Source: Bacillota bacterium
GTDB taxonomy: Bacteria; Bacillota; Clostridia; Peptostreptococcales; Anaerovoracaceae
Reading direction: 5' to 3'
NCBI GenBank assembly: GCA_017534025.1
Contig: JAFWDF010000113.1
Coordinates: 1 to 23,822, forward strand
DNA length: 23,822 nt
A model generated the notes under the pieces. It was given only the letters and a program-made list of their open reading frames with translations, searched no databases and was not told where the DNA came from. This document shows, one piece after another, positions 7,388 through 15,033 of the stretch. The position numbers were made by a program, and so were the translations under genes. Each line of letters begins with the position of its first letter. Position 1 is the first letter of the stretch.

Positions 7388-9586
7388 ATGAAGCGGCGAC
7401 GCCGCGGGTTTGAGCTGATTATGGATAATTACAAACACAGATTACGAAAAGCATTAATAGTTTCATTACTGTTTACGGTTGCCGTGATCGTGGCAGCTGC
7501 CTTGATATATTACCGGCATCCGGATATGCTGATTCCGGTCTGCGTAATAGCTGCAGCAGTTCTGCTGGTCAACGGAGCCTGGCTGCTGGTCAGCAGCCGG
7601 CTGACACTGGAGGATATCTTTTCCGATGTAAAGGGGGAGCTGAACGCTTCCCTGCTGGCCTCGGTCCTGAACAATCCGTATCCGGTATGTATGATCGATC
7701 AGACCGGAACCATATTATGGTGCAATGAAACATTTGAAGAATTATTCCAGCGGGAAGAAGGCATGGTCAACCGGAAGATATTCGATCTCACCGGTCTGAA
7801 GATGAACCGGATGACCCACAGTGAGTTGTCCGAACGTGTAGTCTGGATCTCCTCCATTAAAAAGTTCTTCCGTGTCCGTGCAACGGAATACGCGGCGGAT
7901 GTGACCGGTCCGGACGGAACGCCGCCGGCGGATCTGCAGGATATGAATCTGCGTCCGCTGCATCAGGAAGAACAGCTTCCGGAGGCGAACGAAGTCCGTG
8001 ACTACCAGTTCCGCATGCTGCACTGGCTGGATGTAACCGAGTATGAACAGCTGAAAAAGACGCATGCAGAGGAACGGTCCTGTGTCATTCATATCCGGCT
8101 GGACAATCTGGATGACATTCTGGAGCAGGCACCGGATGACCGGAAAGCGGCGCTGTCCGGTGAAATTGAAAAACTGATCCGCCAGTGGGCCATTAAGACC
8201 AGAGGCGCTTTGGTACGTGTGTCCAAAATGAAGTTTGTCCTGATCTGTGACTACAGAAATCTGGATATCACGATGCAGAATAAATTTCCGATTCTGGATG
8301 AAGTCAGAGAGCTGCCGACCGGAGGAGATATTCCGGCGTCGCTCAGTATCGGAGCGGGCGCGGGCGGCAAGACACTGGCGCAGAGCAACGAGTTTGCCCT
8401 GGCGGCACTGGATCTCGCCCTGGGACGCGGCGGCGATCAGGCCGTAGTCAGCACGGAAAGCAATACCGAATACTTCGGCGGCAAGCAGCTGGCCGGCGGC
8501 AAGCGGAACAAAGGCCGTTCCAAGACCGTATCCGCAGCGCTGCTCCAGCTCATCGACCAGTCAGAGAAAGTCTTTATTATGGGCCACAGGATTCCGGATA
8601 TGGACGCGTTCGGCGCGGCCGTCGGTGTGGCGCGGATGGTTCGGTCCAGACAGAAGACCGCCTATATCATAGTAAACACTTCCAAGGCAATCGAAACGCC
8701 GTATAAACTGGCGCAGGAGTCGGGAGAATACAATATTATCAAATCCGAACAGGCGGTGAGCACGGCAACCGCGGATGACCTGGTGATCATGGTGGATACA
8801 CACCGGCCGAGTCTTGCGGACTGTGCGGAATTACTGGATATATCCCATCGCATCGTTATCATTGACCATCATCGTAAGAATCCGGATATAGTAAAAAATC
8901 CGATGCTGCTGCATCTGGAACCGTATGCTTCTTCCGCATCCGAACTGGTGACGGAAATGCTGCAGTACGCCCTGAACGGCAAAAAACCGCTCAGTGATCT
9001 GGAAGCCAGTCTCCTGTTATCCGGCATAGTTCTGGATACCCGGGACTTCTCCATTAAAACCGGCGTGCTGACGTTCGATTCGGCCTCCTGGCTGAAACGG
9101 CAAGGTGCCAATACGATTCAGGTACGGAGATTTTTCCAGACGAACATTTCGCAGTTCCGGGAGAAAGCGAAGATTATTTCCGGGATTGAACGGCTGGATG
9201 GTGATATGGTCATGGGGTTCCTGCGCAAGCCGAATTCCGACGTAGCGGTTCTGATTTCCTCTGTAGCCAATCAGCTGTTGGAAATCCGCGGGCTGAAGGC
9301 ATCCTTCGTGCTGGGGCAGGAACAGGACGGCACGGTTCGGGTCAGCGCCAGATCGCTGGGCCAGGTAAATGTGCAGCTGATTATGGAGAAAATTGGCGGC
9401 GGCGGCAATCTGACAATGGCCGGCGCGCAGCTGAAAACCGGTTTTGACGAGGCGGTCGTCATAGTGAAGAATGCGATCGACGAATACCTTCAGGATGTGG
9501 AAGAAGCAAAACTGAAGGAACAGCGTCAGAAAGAACTGAAAAAAACGAGAGAGCTGAAAGAAAAGGCGAAAGAAAAAGATAAATAG
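7388..9586 (+). CDS. gdpP: Cyclic-di-AMP phosphodiesterase GdpP (DHH/DHHA1)
   Basis: The 732-residue membrane protein hydrolyses c-di-AMP to pApA and so controls cell-wall and potassium homeostasis. Domain order: two membrane helices (about 25-70), a PAS-like domain (about 95-220), a degenerate GGDEF-like domain (about 225-365), DHH (about 390-560) and DHHA1 (about 600-700). Catalytic motifs visible are MGHRIPDMDAFGAA, VIMVDTHRPS, IIDHHRKN and, near residue 670, GGGGNLTMAGAQ. The last 35 residues are a charged Lys/Glu helix. The start is uncertain: neither the ATG at 7388 nor the in-frame ATG at 7421 has a good ribosome binding site. The order gdpP-rplI-dnaB is standard in Firmicutes. Confidence 0.95.
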   Translation: MKRRRRGFELIMDNYKHRLRKALIVSLLFTVAVIVAAALIYYRHPDMLIPVCVIAAAVLLVNGAWLLVSSRLTLEDIFSDVKGELNASLLASVLNNPYPVCMIDQTGTILWCNETFEELFQREEGMVNRKIFDLTGLKMNRMTHSELSERVVWISSIKKFFRVRATEYAADVTGPDGTPPADLQDMNLRPLHQEEQLPEANEVRDYQFRMLHWLDVTEYEQLKKTHAEERSCVIHIRLDNLDDILEQAPDDRKAALSGEIEKLIRQWAIKTRGALVRVSKMKFVLICDYRNLDITMQNKFPILDEVRELPTGGDIPASLSIGAGAGGKTLAQSNEFALAALDLALGRGGDQAVVSTESNTEYFGGKQLAGGKRNKGRSKTVSAALLQLIDQSEKVFIMGHRIPDMDAFGAAVGVARMVRSRQKTAYIIVNTSKAIETPYKLAQESGEYNIIKSEQAVSTATADDLVIMVDTHRPSLADCAELLDISHRIVIIDHHRKNPDIVKNPMLLHLEPYASSASELVTEMLQYALNGKKPLSDLEASLLLSGIVLDTRDFSIKTGVLTFDSASWLKRQGANTIQVRRFFQTNISQFREKAKIISGIERLDGDMVMGFLRKPNSDVAVLISSVANQLLEIRGLKASFVLGQEQDGTVRVSARSLGQVNVQLIMEKIGGGGNLTMAGAQLKTGFDEAVVIVKNAIDEYLQDVEEAKLKEQRQKELKKTRELKEKAKEKDK

Positions 9587-9636
9587 AGAAAGTCAGAGAA
9601 ACCGCTGCAGGCGGATCTGACGGAGGAGGGACAGAA

Positions 9637-10047
9637 ATGAAAGTTATTTTGCTCGAAGATGTAAGATCTCTGGGGAAAGCAGGCGATATTGTAAAAGTGA
9701 GTGACGGTTATGCCCGGAATATGCTGCTGCCGAAGAAGCTGGCCAAGGAAGCTACGGCAGGAAATATTAAAGCACTTGAGAACAAGAAGGCGGCGGAAGC
9801 GGAACAGCGTGAAAAAGATAAGGCGGAAGCTATCGTAATCCGCGAAGCACTGGAAAGTGAAGTGATTAACCTGGTTTCCAAAGGCGGAGACAGCGGCCGG
9901 CTGTTCGGAGCGGTAACCAATGTGGATATCGCCAATGCGATTAAGGAACAGAAGGGATACGATATTGATAAAAAGAAGATCCGGATTTCTTCTCCGATCA
10001 AGACCGTTGGCGAATATGAAGCAGAAATCAAGCTTTTCGGACATTAA
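9637..10047 (+). CDS. rplI: 50S ribosomal protein bL9, C-terminus altered by a frameshift
   Basis: bL9 binds 23S rRNA near the L1 stalk and helps keep the reading frame on the ribosome. The N-terminal domain is textbook: MKVILLEDVRSLGKAGD, then GYARNMLLPKKLA, a long connecting helix, and the C-terminal domain with LFGAVTN and KKKIRI. The GGAGGAGGG site supports the start. The frame stops after IKLFGH at 136 residues, short of the usual 146-150. In the +1 frame from base 10040 the DNA reads D-I-N-A-K-V-R-I-N-V-S-I then stop at 10076-10078, which matches the family ending (P-E-V-x-A-K-x-K-V-x-V). One extra base, or two missing bases, near TTTTCGG at 10034-10040 explains the break. The loss of about 12 residues may be tolerated, or it may be a sequencing error. 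Confidence 0.93.
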   Translation: MKVILLEDVRSLGKAGDIVKVSDGYARNMLLPKKLAKEATAGNIKALENKKAAEAEQREKDKAEAIVIREALESEVINLVSKGGDSGRLFGAVTNVDIANAIKEQKGYDIDKKKIRISSPIKTVGEYEAEIKLFGH

Positions 10048-10078
10048 CGCAAAAGTCAGGATTAACGTTTCAATCTGA
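10040..10078 (+). pseudogene. Frameshifted C-terminal tail of rplI
   Basis: Twelve codons and a stop, in the +1 frame relative to rplI, encode the missing final beta strand of bL9. Joined to the upstream frame they give a protein of 146-147 residues, the normal family length, ending 27 bases before dnaB. Confidence 0.65.
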
Positions 10079-10105
10079 TAAAACAGACGGAATGGGGTAT
10101 GCGGT

Positions 10106-11437
10106 ATGGCAGAAAGAATCCCTCCTCACAGTGATAATGCGGAGCGCAGTGTGCTGGGCGCGATGATGGTGGACGACAATGTCACCATGGATGTCCTGGA
10201 AATACTGAATCCGGAGGATTTTTACACCCAGAATCATAAAGAAATATTTGAGGCGGCAAGAGAGATAAAACGCCGGGGCGGGAATACAAACGTGGATATT
10301 GTTACGGTTTCCGAAGAACTCTCCCGGCGCGGCACGCTGGATCTTGTAGGAGGACGTTCCTATGTCGCAGCGCTGGCGGGAGATGTCCCCTCTTCTTCGA
10401 ATGCAGTCTCCTATGCGGAAATCATCCGGGAAAAATCGATGCTCCGGAAACTCATCCGGACATCTTCATCTGTTCTGGACGCCAGCTATGATCCGAAAGC
10501 CGATGTGCAGGATGTGCTGGCTTCCGCCGAGCGGGAAATACTGAACATTTCCCGCGTTACACAGAAAAGAGATTTCCGGAGACTGGAAGATGTTCTCTGG
10601 GAAAATCTGAGTGAAATTGACGAAAGAGCCAAAACGGAAGGCAACATGGTGGGGCTGACAACCGGATTCGCGGATCTGGATATGAAGACATCCGGTCTGC
10701 AGAAGTCGGATCTCATCATCGTGGCGGCCAGACCGAGTATGGGCAAAACCTCTTTTGCTCTATGCCTGGCGCAGAATGCTGCGTTGAAGGGGCATGCGGG
10801 CGTCATGATTTTTTCACTGGAAATGGCGGCGTCCCAGATCGGGGAAAGAATGCTGAGCATGGAGGCCGGCATCGAACTCTCCAAGCTCCGTACGGGCAAT
10901 CTGTCCCGGCGGGAATGGGAGGATCTCAATCTGGCTTTTGACCGCCTGGCCGGAGCACGCATCGTCGTGGACGATACACCGGGCATTTCCATTTCCGAAA
11001 TGAAGAATAAATGCCGCAGACTGCAGGCCAAACAGCCGTTGAATCTCATTGTCATCGACTATCTGCAGCTGATGAGCATCAAAGGCTTTTCCGAAGGCAG
11101 GCAGCTGGAAGTCAGCACCCTGTCCCGTATGCTGAAGGAAATGGCCAGAGATGTCGGCTGCCCGGTCGTTGTACTGTCGCAGCTGTCCCGTGCCGTGGAA
11201 CAGAGGCAGGATCACCGGCCGCAGCTGTCGGATCTCCGTGAGTCCGGCGCCATTGAGCAGGACGCCGATGTGATAATGTTCCTTTACAGAGATGAATATT
11301 ACAATCCGGAGACGGAAAAACCGAATATCGCAGAGGTAAATATAGCGAAGCAGAGAAATGGCCCAACCGGGACGGTCGAACTGGCCTGGCTGGGAAAATA
11401 TACGAAATTTGCGGACAAGAGTCCGATGCAGATCTGA
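10106..11437 (+). CDS. dnaB: Replicative DNA helicase DnaB
   Basis: The 443-residue protein is the hexameric 5'-3' helicase that unwinds DNA at the fork (called DnaC in Bacillus). The N-terminal primase-binding domain starts with IPPHSDNAERSVLGAMM. The RecA-like C-terminal domain has Walker A ARPSMGKTS (Lys214), Walker B LIVIDYLQLM, and the terminal LSDLRESGAIEQDADVI and AKQRNGPTG segments with the arginine finger region. Length and motifs are normal and no intein is present. The gene lies between rplI and purA, with a 16-base gap to purA, and is expected to be co-transcribed with them. Its loader partner may involve the DnaD/DnaC-like protein encoded after purA. Confidence 0.97.
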   Translation: MAERIPPHSDNAERSVLGAMMVDDNVTMDVLEILNPEDFYTQNHKEIFEAAREIKRRGGNTNVDIVTVSEELSRRGTLDLVGGRSYVAALAGDVPSSSNAVSYAEIIREKSMLRKLIRTSSSVLDASYDPKADVQDVLASAEREILNISRVTQKRDFRRLEDVLWENLSEIDERAKTEGNMVGLTTGFADLDMKTSGLQKSDLIIVAARPSMGKTSFALCLAQNAALKGHAGVMIFSLEMAASQIGERMLSMEAGIELSKLRTGNLSRREWEDLNLAFDRLAGARIVVDDTPGISISEMKNKCRRLQAKQPLNLIVIDYLQLMSIKGFSEGRQLEVSTLSRMLKEMARDVGCPVVVLSQLSRAVEQRQDHRPQLSDLRESGAIEQDADVIMFLYRDEYYNPETEKPNIAEVNIAKQRNGPTGTVELAWLGKYTKFADKSPMQI

Positions 11438-11453
11438 ACAGGAGGATATCAAT

Positions 11454-12743
11454 ATGTCAACAATAGCTGTAGTAGGCACGCAGTGGGGTGATGAAGGCAA
11501 GGGCAAAGCCATTGACTATCTTGCTACGAGAGCGGATGTAGTCGTCCGCGCACAGGGCGGCAACAATGCCGATCATTCCGTTGTTATCGACGGGAAAAAA
11601 TATGCGCTGCATCTGATTCCGTCCGGAATACTCAATCCAACCGCGGTCAATGTGATCGGAAATGGTGTGGTTTTCGATCCGGCCGGCTTTTTTGAAGAAC
11701 TGGCAGATCTGGAGAAAGACGGGATCGACACAAAGAATCTCTTCATCAGTGACCGGGTACATATTGTATTCCCTTACCACAAGGTGCTCGACGGACTGAC
11801 AGAAAAAGCAAAGGGCAGCAGCAAAGTGGGAACCACAAATAAGGGCATCGGACCATGTTACATGGACAAAATGGCCAGAGTAGGCCTCCGGGGCTGCGAC
11901 ATGCTGGACGACGAGCTGTTCAGAAGCAAGCTGTCCGCGCAGATTGACATTAAAAATGATATGATCGTCAAACTGTACGGAGAGGAACCTCTTAACAAAG
12001 AAGAAATTCTGGAGACCTACTGCGACTATGCGAAGCGTCTCAAGCCATACATTACGGATACCAGTGTCCTGGTTTATAATGCGATCCGGGAAGGCAAGAA
12101 AGTCCTTTTTGAAGGCGCGCAGGGTACGATGCTGGACATCGACCTCGGCACCTATCCGTACGTGACCAGCTCCCACCCGGTGTCCGGCGGATTCTCCACG
12201 GGTGCAGGCATCAGTCCTCGCCTGCTGGACGAAGTGATCGGTATTGTGAAGGCGTATACTACACGGGTAGGCGCCGGTCCGTTCGTTTCCGAAGAAGATA
12301 ATGAGATTGGCGATAAAATCCGTGAGATCGGTCACGAATACGGTGTGACCACCGGCCGTCCGCGCCGCTGCGGCTGGCTGGACCTGGTGGTGATCCGCTA
12401 CGCAGCCCGCGTGAACGGCCTCACCGGCATTTCTCTCATGCTTCTGGATGTACTGGATCAGTTTGAGACGATTAATGTCTGTGTGGGCTATGACTATAAC
12501 GGACAGGTCCTGACCGACTTCCCGGCCAGCCTGGATGTCATCGGACAGAGCAAACCGGTATACAAAGAATTAAAAGGCTGGAATACACCGATCACCGGCT
12601 GCAGAAATTATGACGATCTGCCGCAGGAAGCAAAGGAATACATTGCATTTATTGAAGAATTCACCGGCGTTCCGGTGAAGATCGTTTCGGTTGGTCCGGA
12701 CCGCGATCAGACTATGGTAAGAGCGGCATTATTTGAAAAATAA
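11454..12743 (+). CDS. purA: Adenylosuccinate synthetase
   Basis: The 429-residue cytoplasmic enzyme joins IMP and aspartate using GTP, the first committed step from IMP to AMP. The start is the ATG at 11454, preceded by GGAGG at 11441-11445; the open frame extends upstream into dnaB but has no ribosome binding site there. Signatures are TQWGDEGKGK with catalytic Asp13, NNADHSVV with His41, the IMP-binding GTTNKGIGPCYMDK, FEGAQGTMLDIDLGTYPYVT, and the C-terminal substrate loop TGRPRRCGW. The length is normal. It is the last gene of the gdpP operon and is followed by a strong terminator. Confidence 0.97.
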   Translation: MSTIAVVGTQWGDEGKGKAIDYLATRADVVVRAQGGNNADHSVVIDGKKYALHLIPSGILNPTAVNVIGNGVVFDPAGFFEELADLEKDGIDTKNLFISDRVHIVFPYHKVLDGLTEKAKGSSKVGTTNKGIGPCYMDKMARVGLRGCDMLDDELFRSKLSAQIDIKNDMIVKLYGEEPLNKEEILETYCDYAKRLKPYITDTSVLVYNAIREGKKVLFEGAQGTMLDIDLGTYPYVTSSHPVSGGFSTGAGISPRLLDEVIGIVKAYTTRVGAGPFVSEEDNEIGDKIREIGHEYGVTTGRPRRCGWLDLVVIRYAARVNGLTGISLMLLDVLDQFETINVCVGYDYNGQVLTDFPASLDVIGQSKPVYKELKGWNTPITGCRNYDDLPQEAKEYIAFIEEFTGVPVKIVSVGPDRDQTMVRAALFEK

Positions 12744-12755
12744 CGGCTCCGCGGC

Positions 12756-12802
12756 GGGGCTGCTGCCGGCGGAATCCGTTCCGTGACGCAGCAGCTCTTT
12801 TT
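12756..12802 (+). terminator. Rho-independent terminator after purA
   Basis: GGGGCTGCTGC (12756-12766) pairs with GCAGCAGCTCT (12788-12798), allowing two G-T pairs. An inner stem CGGAA/TTCCG sits in the loop, and a TTTTT tract ends at 12802. It separates the gdpP operon from the DnaD-like gene that begins 18 bases later. Confidence 0.8.
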
Positions 12803-12820
12803 GCCGGACGGGAGGAAACT

Positions 12821-14092
12821 ATGAATTTTTTTCGCAGAAAAGTAAGAGACGTATATCTGGAAAATACATCCGTTGAAAATATGTTCCTCATCGATTACAT
12901 GCCGGACGCGGAGGAGGATTTTGTCAAAGTATATCTGACCGGCCTGATGTCCGCCGGGGATGAAAATGCCTCCAACAGCAGAATCGCCAGTCATCTGAAC
13001 ATGGAAGAAGAGCGGGTGCTGCAGGCATGGAATCACTGGGAAAAATGCGGCGTGATCCGCAAGCATTATGAGGATCCCTCAGACCGTTTCCATTATGCGG
13101 TGGAATTTCTCAGTCTCAAGGAACAGCTGTACGCCCCGGAACTCCAGGAAACCGACCGCGGCGAAGCGGCGCGGAATCCCGTCCTGCGGGATGCCGATCT
13201 GCGGGATCTTTATCTGAAAATAGAATCCGTCACCGGCAGAATGCTGGAAGGAAAGGAACCGGAAACCATCCTGTCCTGGCTTGAAGAGGACGGACTGCCG
13301 CCGGATTTCATCATCTATGTCTATCAGTTCTGTGTGGAAAGACGGAAACAGGCAGGATTCCGTTATGCGGCTGCGGTGCTGCGGGACTGGATCGAACGGG
13401 GCATTCAGAGTGTGGAAGCGGCGGAAAAGCTGCTGAATGAAACCGAACAGAACCGGGTTAACCGGCGCAGGGTCATGCAGGCGCTGGGCTTCCGGAGAAA
13501 TCCGACGGAGGATGAAGCGGAAAAAATAGACAGCTGGTTCGAGGAACTGGATTGTTCCATGGAAACCGTGCTCAAAGCGTGCGGAAAGACCAGTGGCATA
13601 TCTAACCCGAATATCAATTATGTTGATAAAGTGCTCCGCGGATGGAACAGCGGAGAAGACCGGAACGGCAGCCAGGCCGGCGGCGCCGGTGCACAGCATA
13701 CCGGTGCCGGTGCGGTGCAGCTGGTCATGCGGTCCTATGATGAAGCGAGAAAACGGCACCGGGCGGAAATGGAAGAGCATATCCGGGAAGTTTATCAGCG
13801 GATTCCGCGGGTAAAGGAGCTGGATGACCTGATCCGGGATGCCAATGTGAAAAGAGGCCGGGCGGCTTTCCGCGGCGGCCGGGTGGATAAAAAAGAAGCG
13901 GACCGGCTGCGGCAGACTCTGGATCATCTTCTGGATGAGAAAAAACAGCTGCTGGAACAGGCCGGCTATCCGGAAGATTATATGGAAATGCAGTATGACT
14001 GCAAGGTTTGTGAGGATTCCGGAACGACCAGGGACGGCGTTCGCTGTGCCTGTTTCGCGGAGAAGCTGCAGGCCGTCACGGGAAGGCAGTAG
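12821..14092 (+). CDS. DnaD-domain replication protein fused to a DnaC-type loader N-terminal domain
   Basis: This 423-residue protein appears to join two replication-initiation modules. Residues 1-100 look like the DnaD-type winged helix (FVKVYLTGLMSAG, SRIASHLNM, ALQ/CGVIRKHYED-like turns). Residues about 125-275 hold two DnaD C-terminal (DnaB_2) repeats, for example ILSWLEEDGLPPDFIIYVYQ and the later YVDKVLRGW. After a Gly/Ala linker, residues about 300-420 match the N-terminal part of clostridial DnaC loaders: VYQRIPRVKELDDLI, LLEQAGYPEDY, and a zinc motif with Cys394, Cys397, Cys409 and Cys411. It ends just where the AAA+ ATPase domain would begin; no Walker A or B follows. The start has a GGGAGG site. 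It probably acts in loading DnaB at oriC or at restarted forks, but without its own ATPase. Domain boundaries are estimated by eye. Confidence 0.8.
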   Translation: MNFFRRKVRDVYLENTSVENMFLIDYMPDAEEDFVKVYLTGLMSAGDENASNSRIASHLNMEEERVLQAWNHWEKCGVIRKHYEDPSDRFHYAVEFLSLKEQLYAPELQETDRGEAARNPVLRDADLRDLYLKIESVTGRMLEGKEPETILSWLEEDGLPPDFIIYVYQFCVERRKQAGFRYAAAVLRDWIERGIQSVEAAEKLLNETEQNRVNRRRVMQALGFRRNPTEDEAEKIDSWFEELDCSMETVLKACGKTSGISNPNINYVDKVLRGWNSGEDRNGSQAGGAGAQHTGAGAVQLVMRSYDEARKRHRAEMEEHIREVYQRIPRVKELDDLIRDANVKRGRAAFRGGRVDKKEADRLRQTLDHLLDEKKQLLEQAGYPEDYMEMQYDCKVCEDSGTTRDGVRCACFAEKLQAVTGRQ

Positions 14093-14170
14093 GAATGGTG
14101 TCCGGCTGCTGCACGGAAGCCTTCGAAAGCGGCTTTCTGCACAGGATTTGCCGGGCGGATTTTACCGGAT

Positions 14171-14199
14171 TTGAATTACTTCTCCCGATGTGGTAAAAT
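14171..14199 (+). promoter_or_regulatory. Predicted sigma-A promoter of walRK
   Basis: TTGAAT (14171-14176) and TAAAAT (14194-14199) are separated by exactly 17 bases, with TGG giving an extended -10. The start near 14206 leaves a leader of about 74 bases that contains a short CCGGC/GCCGG hairpin and the AAGGGGAAG ribosome binding site. Confidence 0.72.
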
Positions 14200-14279
14200 A
14201 ACTAGCGAGTATGCTGTCTGATCTCCGGCAGAATAAACCGCCGGGAATTCGATAGATAGAATAGCAAGGGGAAGCGATT

Positions 14280-14993
14280 ATGAGTGAAGCAACCAAAAGC
14301 AAGATCCTTGTAGTTGAGGATGAAAAGCCGATTTCTGATATTATTAAATACAATCTGGAAAAAGAAGGCTATATGGTCTTCACCGCCTATGACGGTGAAG
14401 AAGCGATCAGCAGCCAGGAGGAAAACGATCCGGATCTGGTGCTGCTGGATGTTATGCTGCCGAAACTGGATGGCTTTGAAGTATGCAGAAGAATCCGGGA
14501 GAAGAGCATCGTGCCGATCATCATACTCACGGCCAAAGAGGAAGAGGTTGACAAGGTACTGGGACTGGAACTCGGCGCCGATGATTATATGACAAAACCA
14601 TTCGGCATCCGGGAACTGCTTGCCAGAATCAAGGCCAATATTCGCCGGGCGTCTCTGACGCTTGGGCCGGAAGTGGATTCCGCGGCTCCGAGTATCCGCG
14701 AATTCGGCGATCTGGTGATCGATATGAACCGGTACGAAGTGAAGAAAAGAGGCGTCACGCTGGAACTGACGCTGCGTGAATTTGAATTGCTCCGTTATCT
14801 GGCAGGCCATGAGAACAATGTGTTCTCCCGGGAACAGCTTCTGGAAAAGGTCTGGGGATACGAGTATTACGGAGATATCCGCACGGTAGACGTAACCGTC
14901 CGCCGGCTGCGGGAGAAGGTAGAAGACGATCCGAGCAATCCGAAATACATTACTACCCGGAGAGGCGTCGGCTACTATTTTAAAAGCAACTGA
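14280..14993 (+). CDS. walR: WalR-type response regulator (OmpR family)
   Basis: The 237-residue regulator has an N-terminal receiver domain (1-120) with the acidic pair in VVEDE, phospho-acceptor Asp57 in LVLLDVMLP, and the conserved Lys in DYMTKPFGIRELLAR. The C-terminal winged-helix DNA-binding domain (about 140-235) has LTLREFELLRYLA, SREQLLEKVWGYEYYGD and TVDVTVRRLREKVE, which closely match WalR/YycF. WalR controls peptidoglycan hydrolases and other cell-wall genes. It has its own promoter and lies 40 bases upstream of the sensor kinase. Location near dnaB and purA, together with the sequence, favours WalR over PhoP, a close relative. Confidence 0.92.
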   Translation: MSEATKSKILVVEDEKPISDIIKYNLEKEGYMVFTAYDGEEAISSQEENDPDLVLLDVMLPKLDGFEVCRRIREKSIVPIIILTAKEEEVDKVLGLELGADDYMTKPFGIRELLARIKANIRRASLTLGPEVDSAAPSIREFGDLVIDMNRYEVKKRGVTLELTLREFELLRYLAGHENNVFSREQLLEKVWGYEYYGDIRTVDVTVRRLREKVEDDPSNPKYITTRRGVGYYFKSN

Positions 14994-15033
14994 TAAAGCT
15001 GTTCCGTTCAGGGAACAGTAATTTCAGGGGGAT

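Noticed and set aside
14095..14196. A 33-codon frame after the DnaD/DnaC-like gene (with F-L-H-R-I-C-R-A-D-F) as a frameshifted start of the missing AAA+ domain
   Set aside because: Similarity to loader sequences is too weak and short, no Walker motif follows, and the walRK promoter occupies its end.
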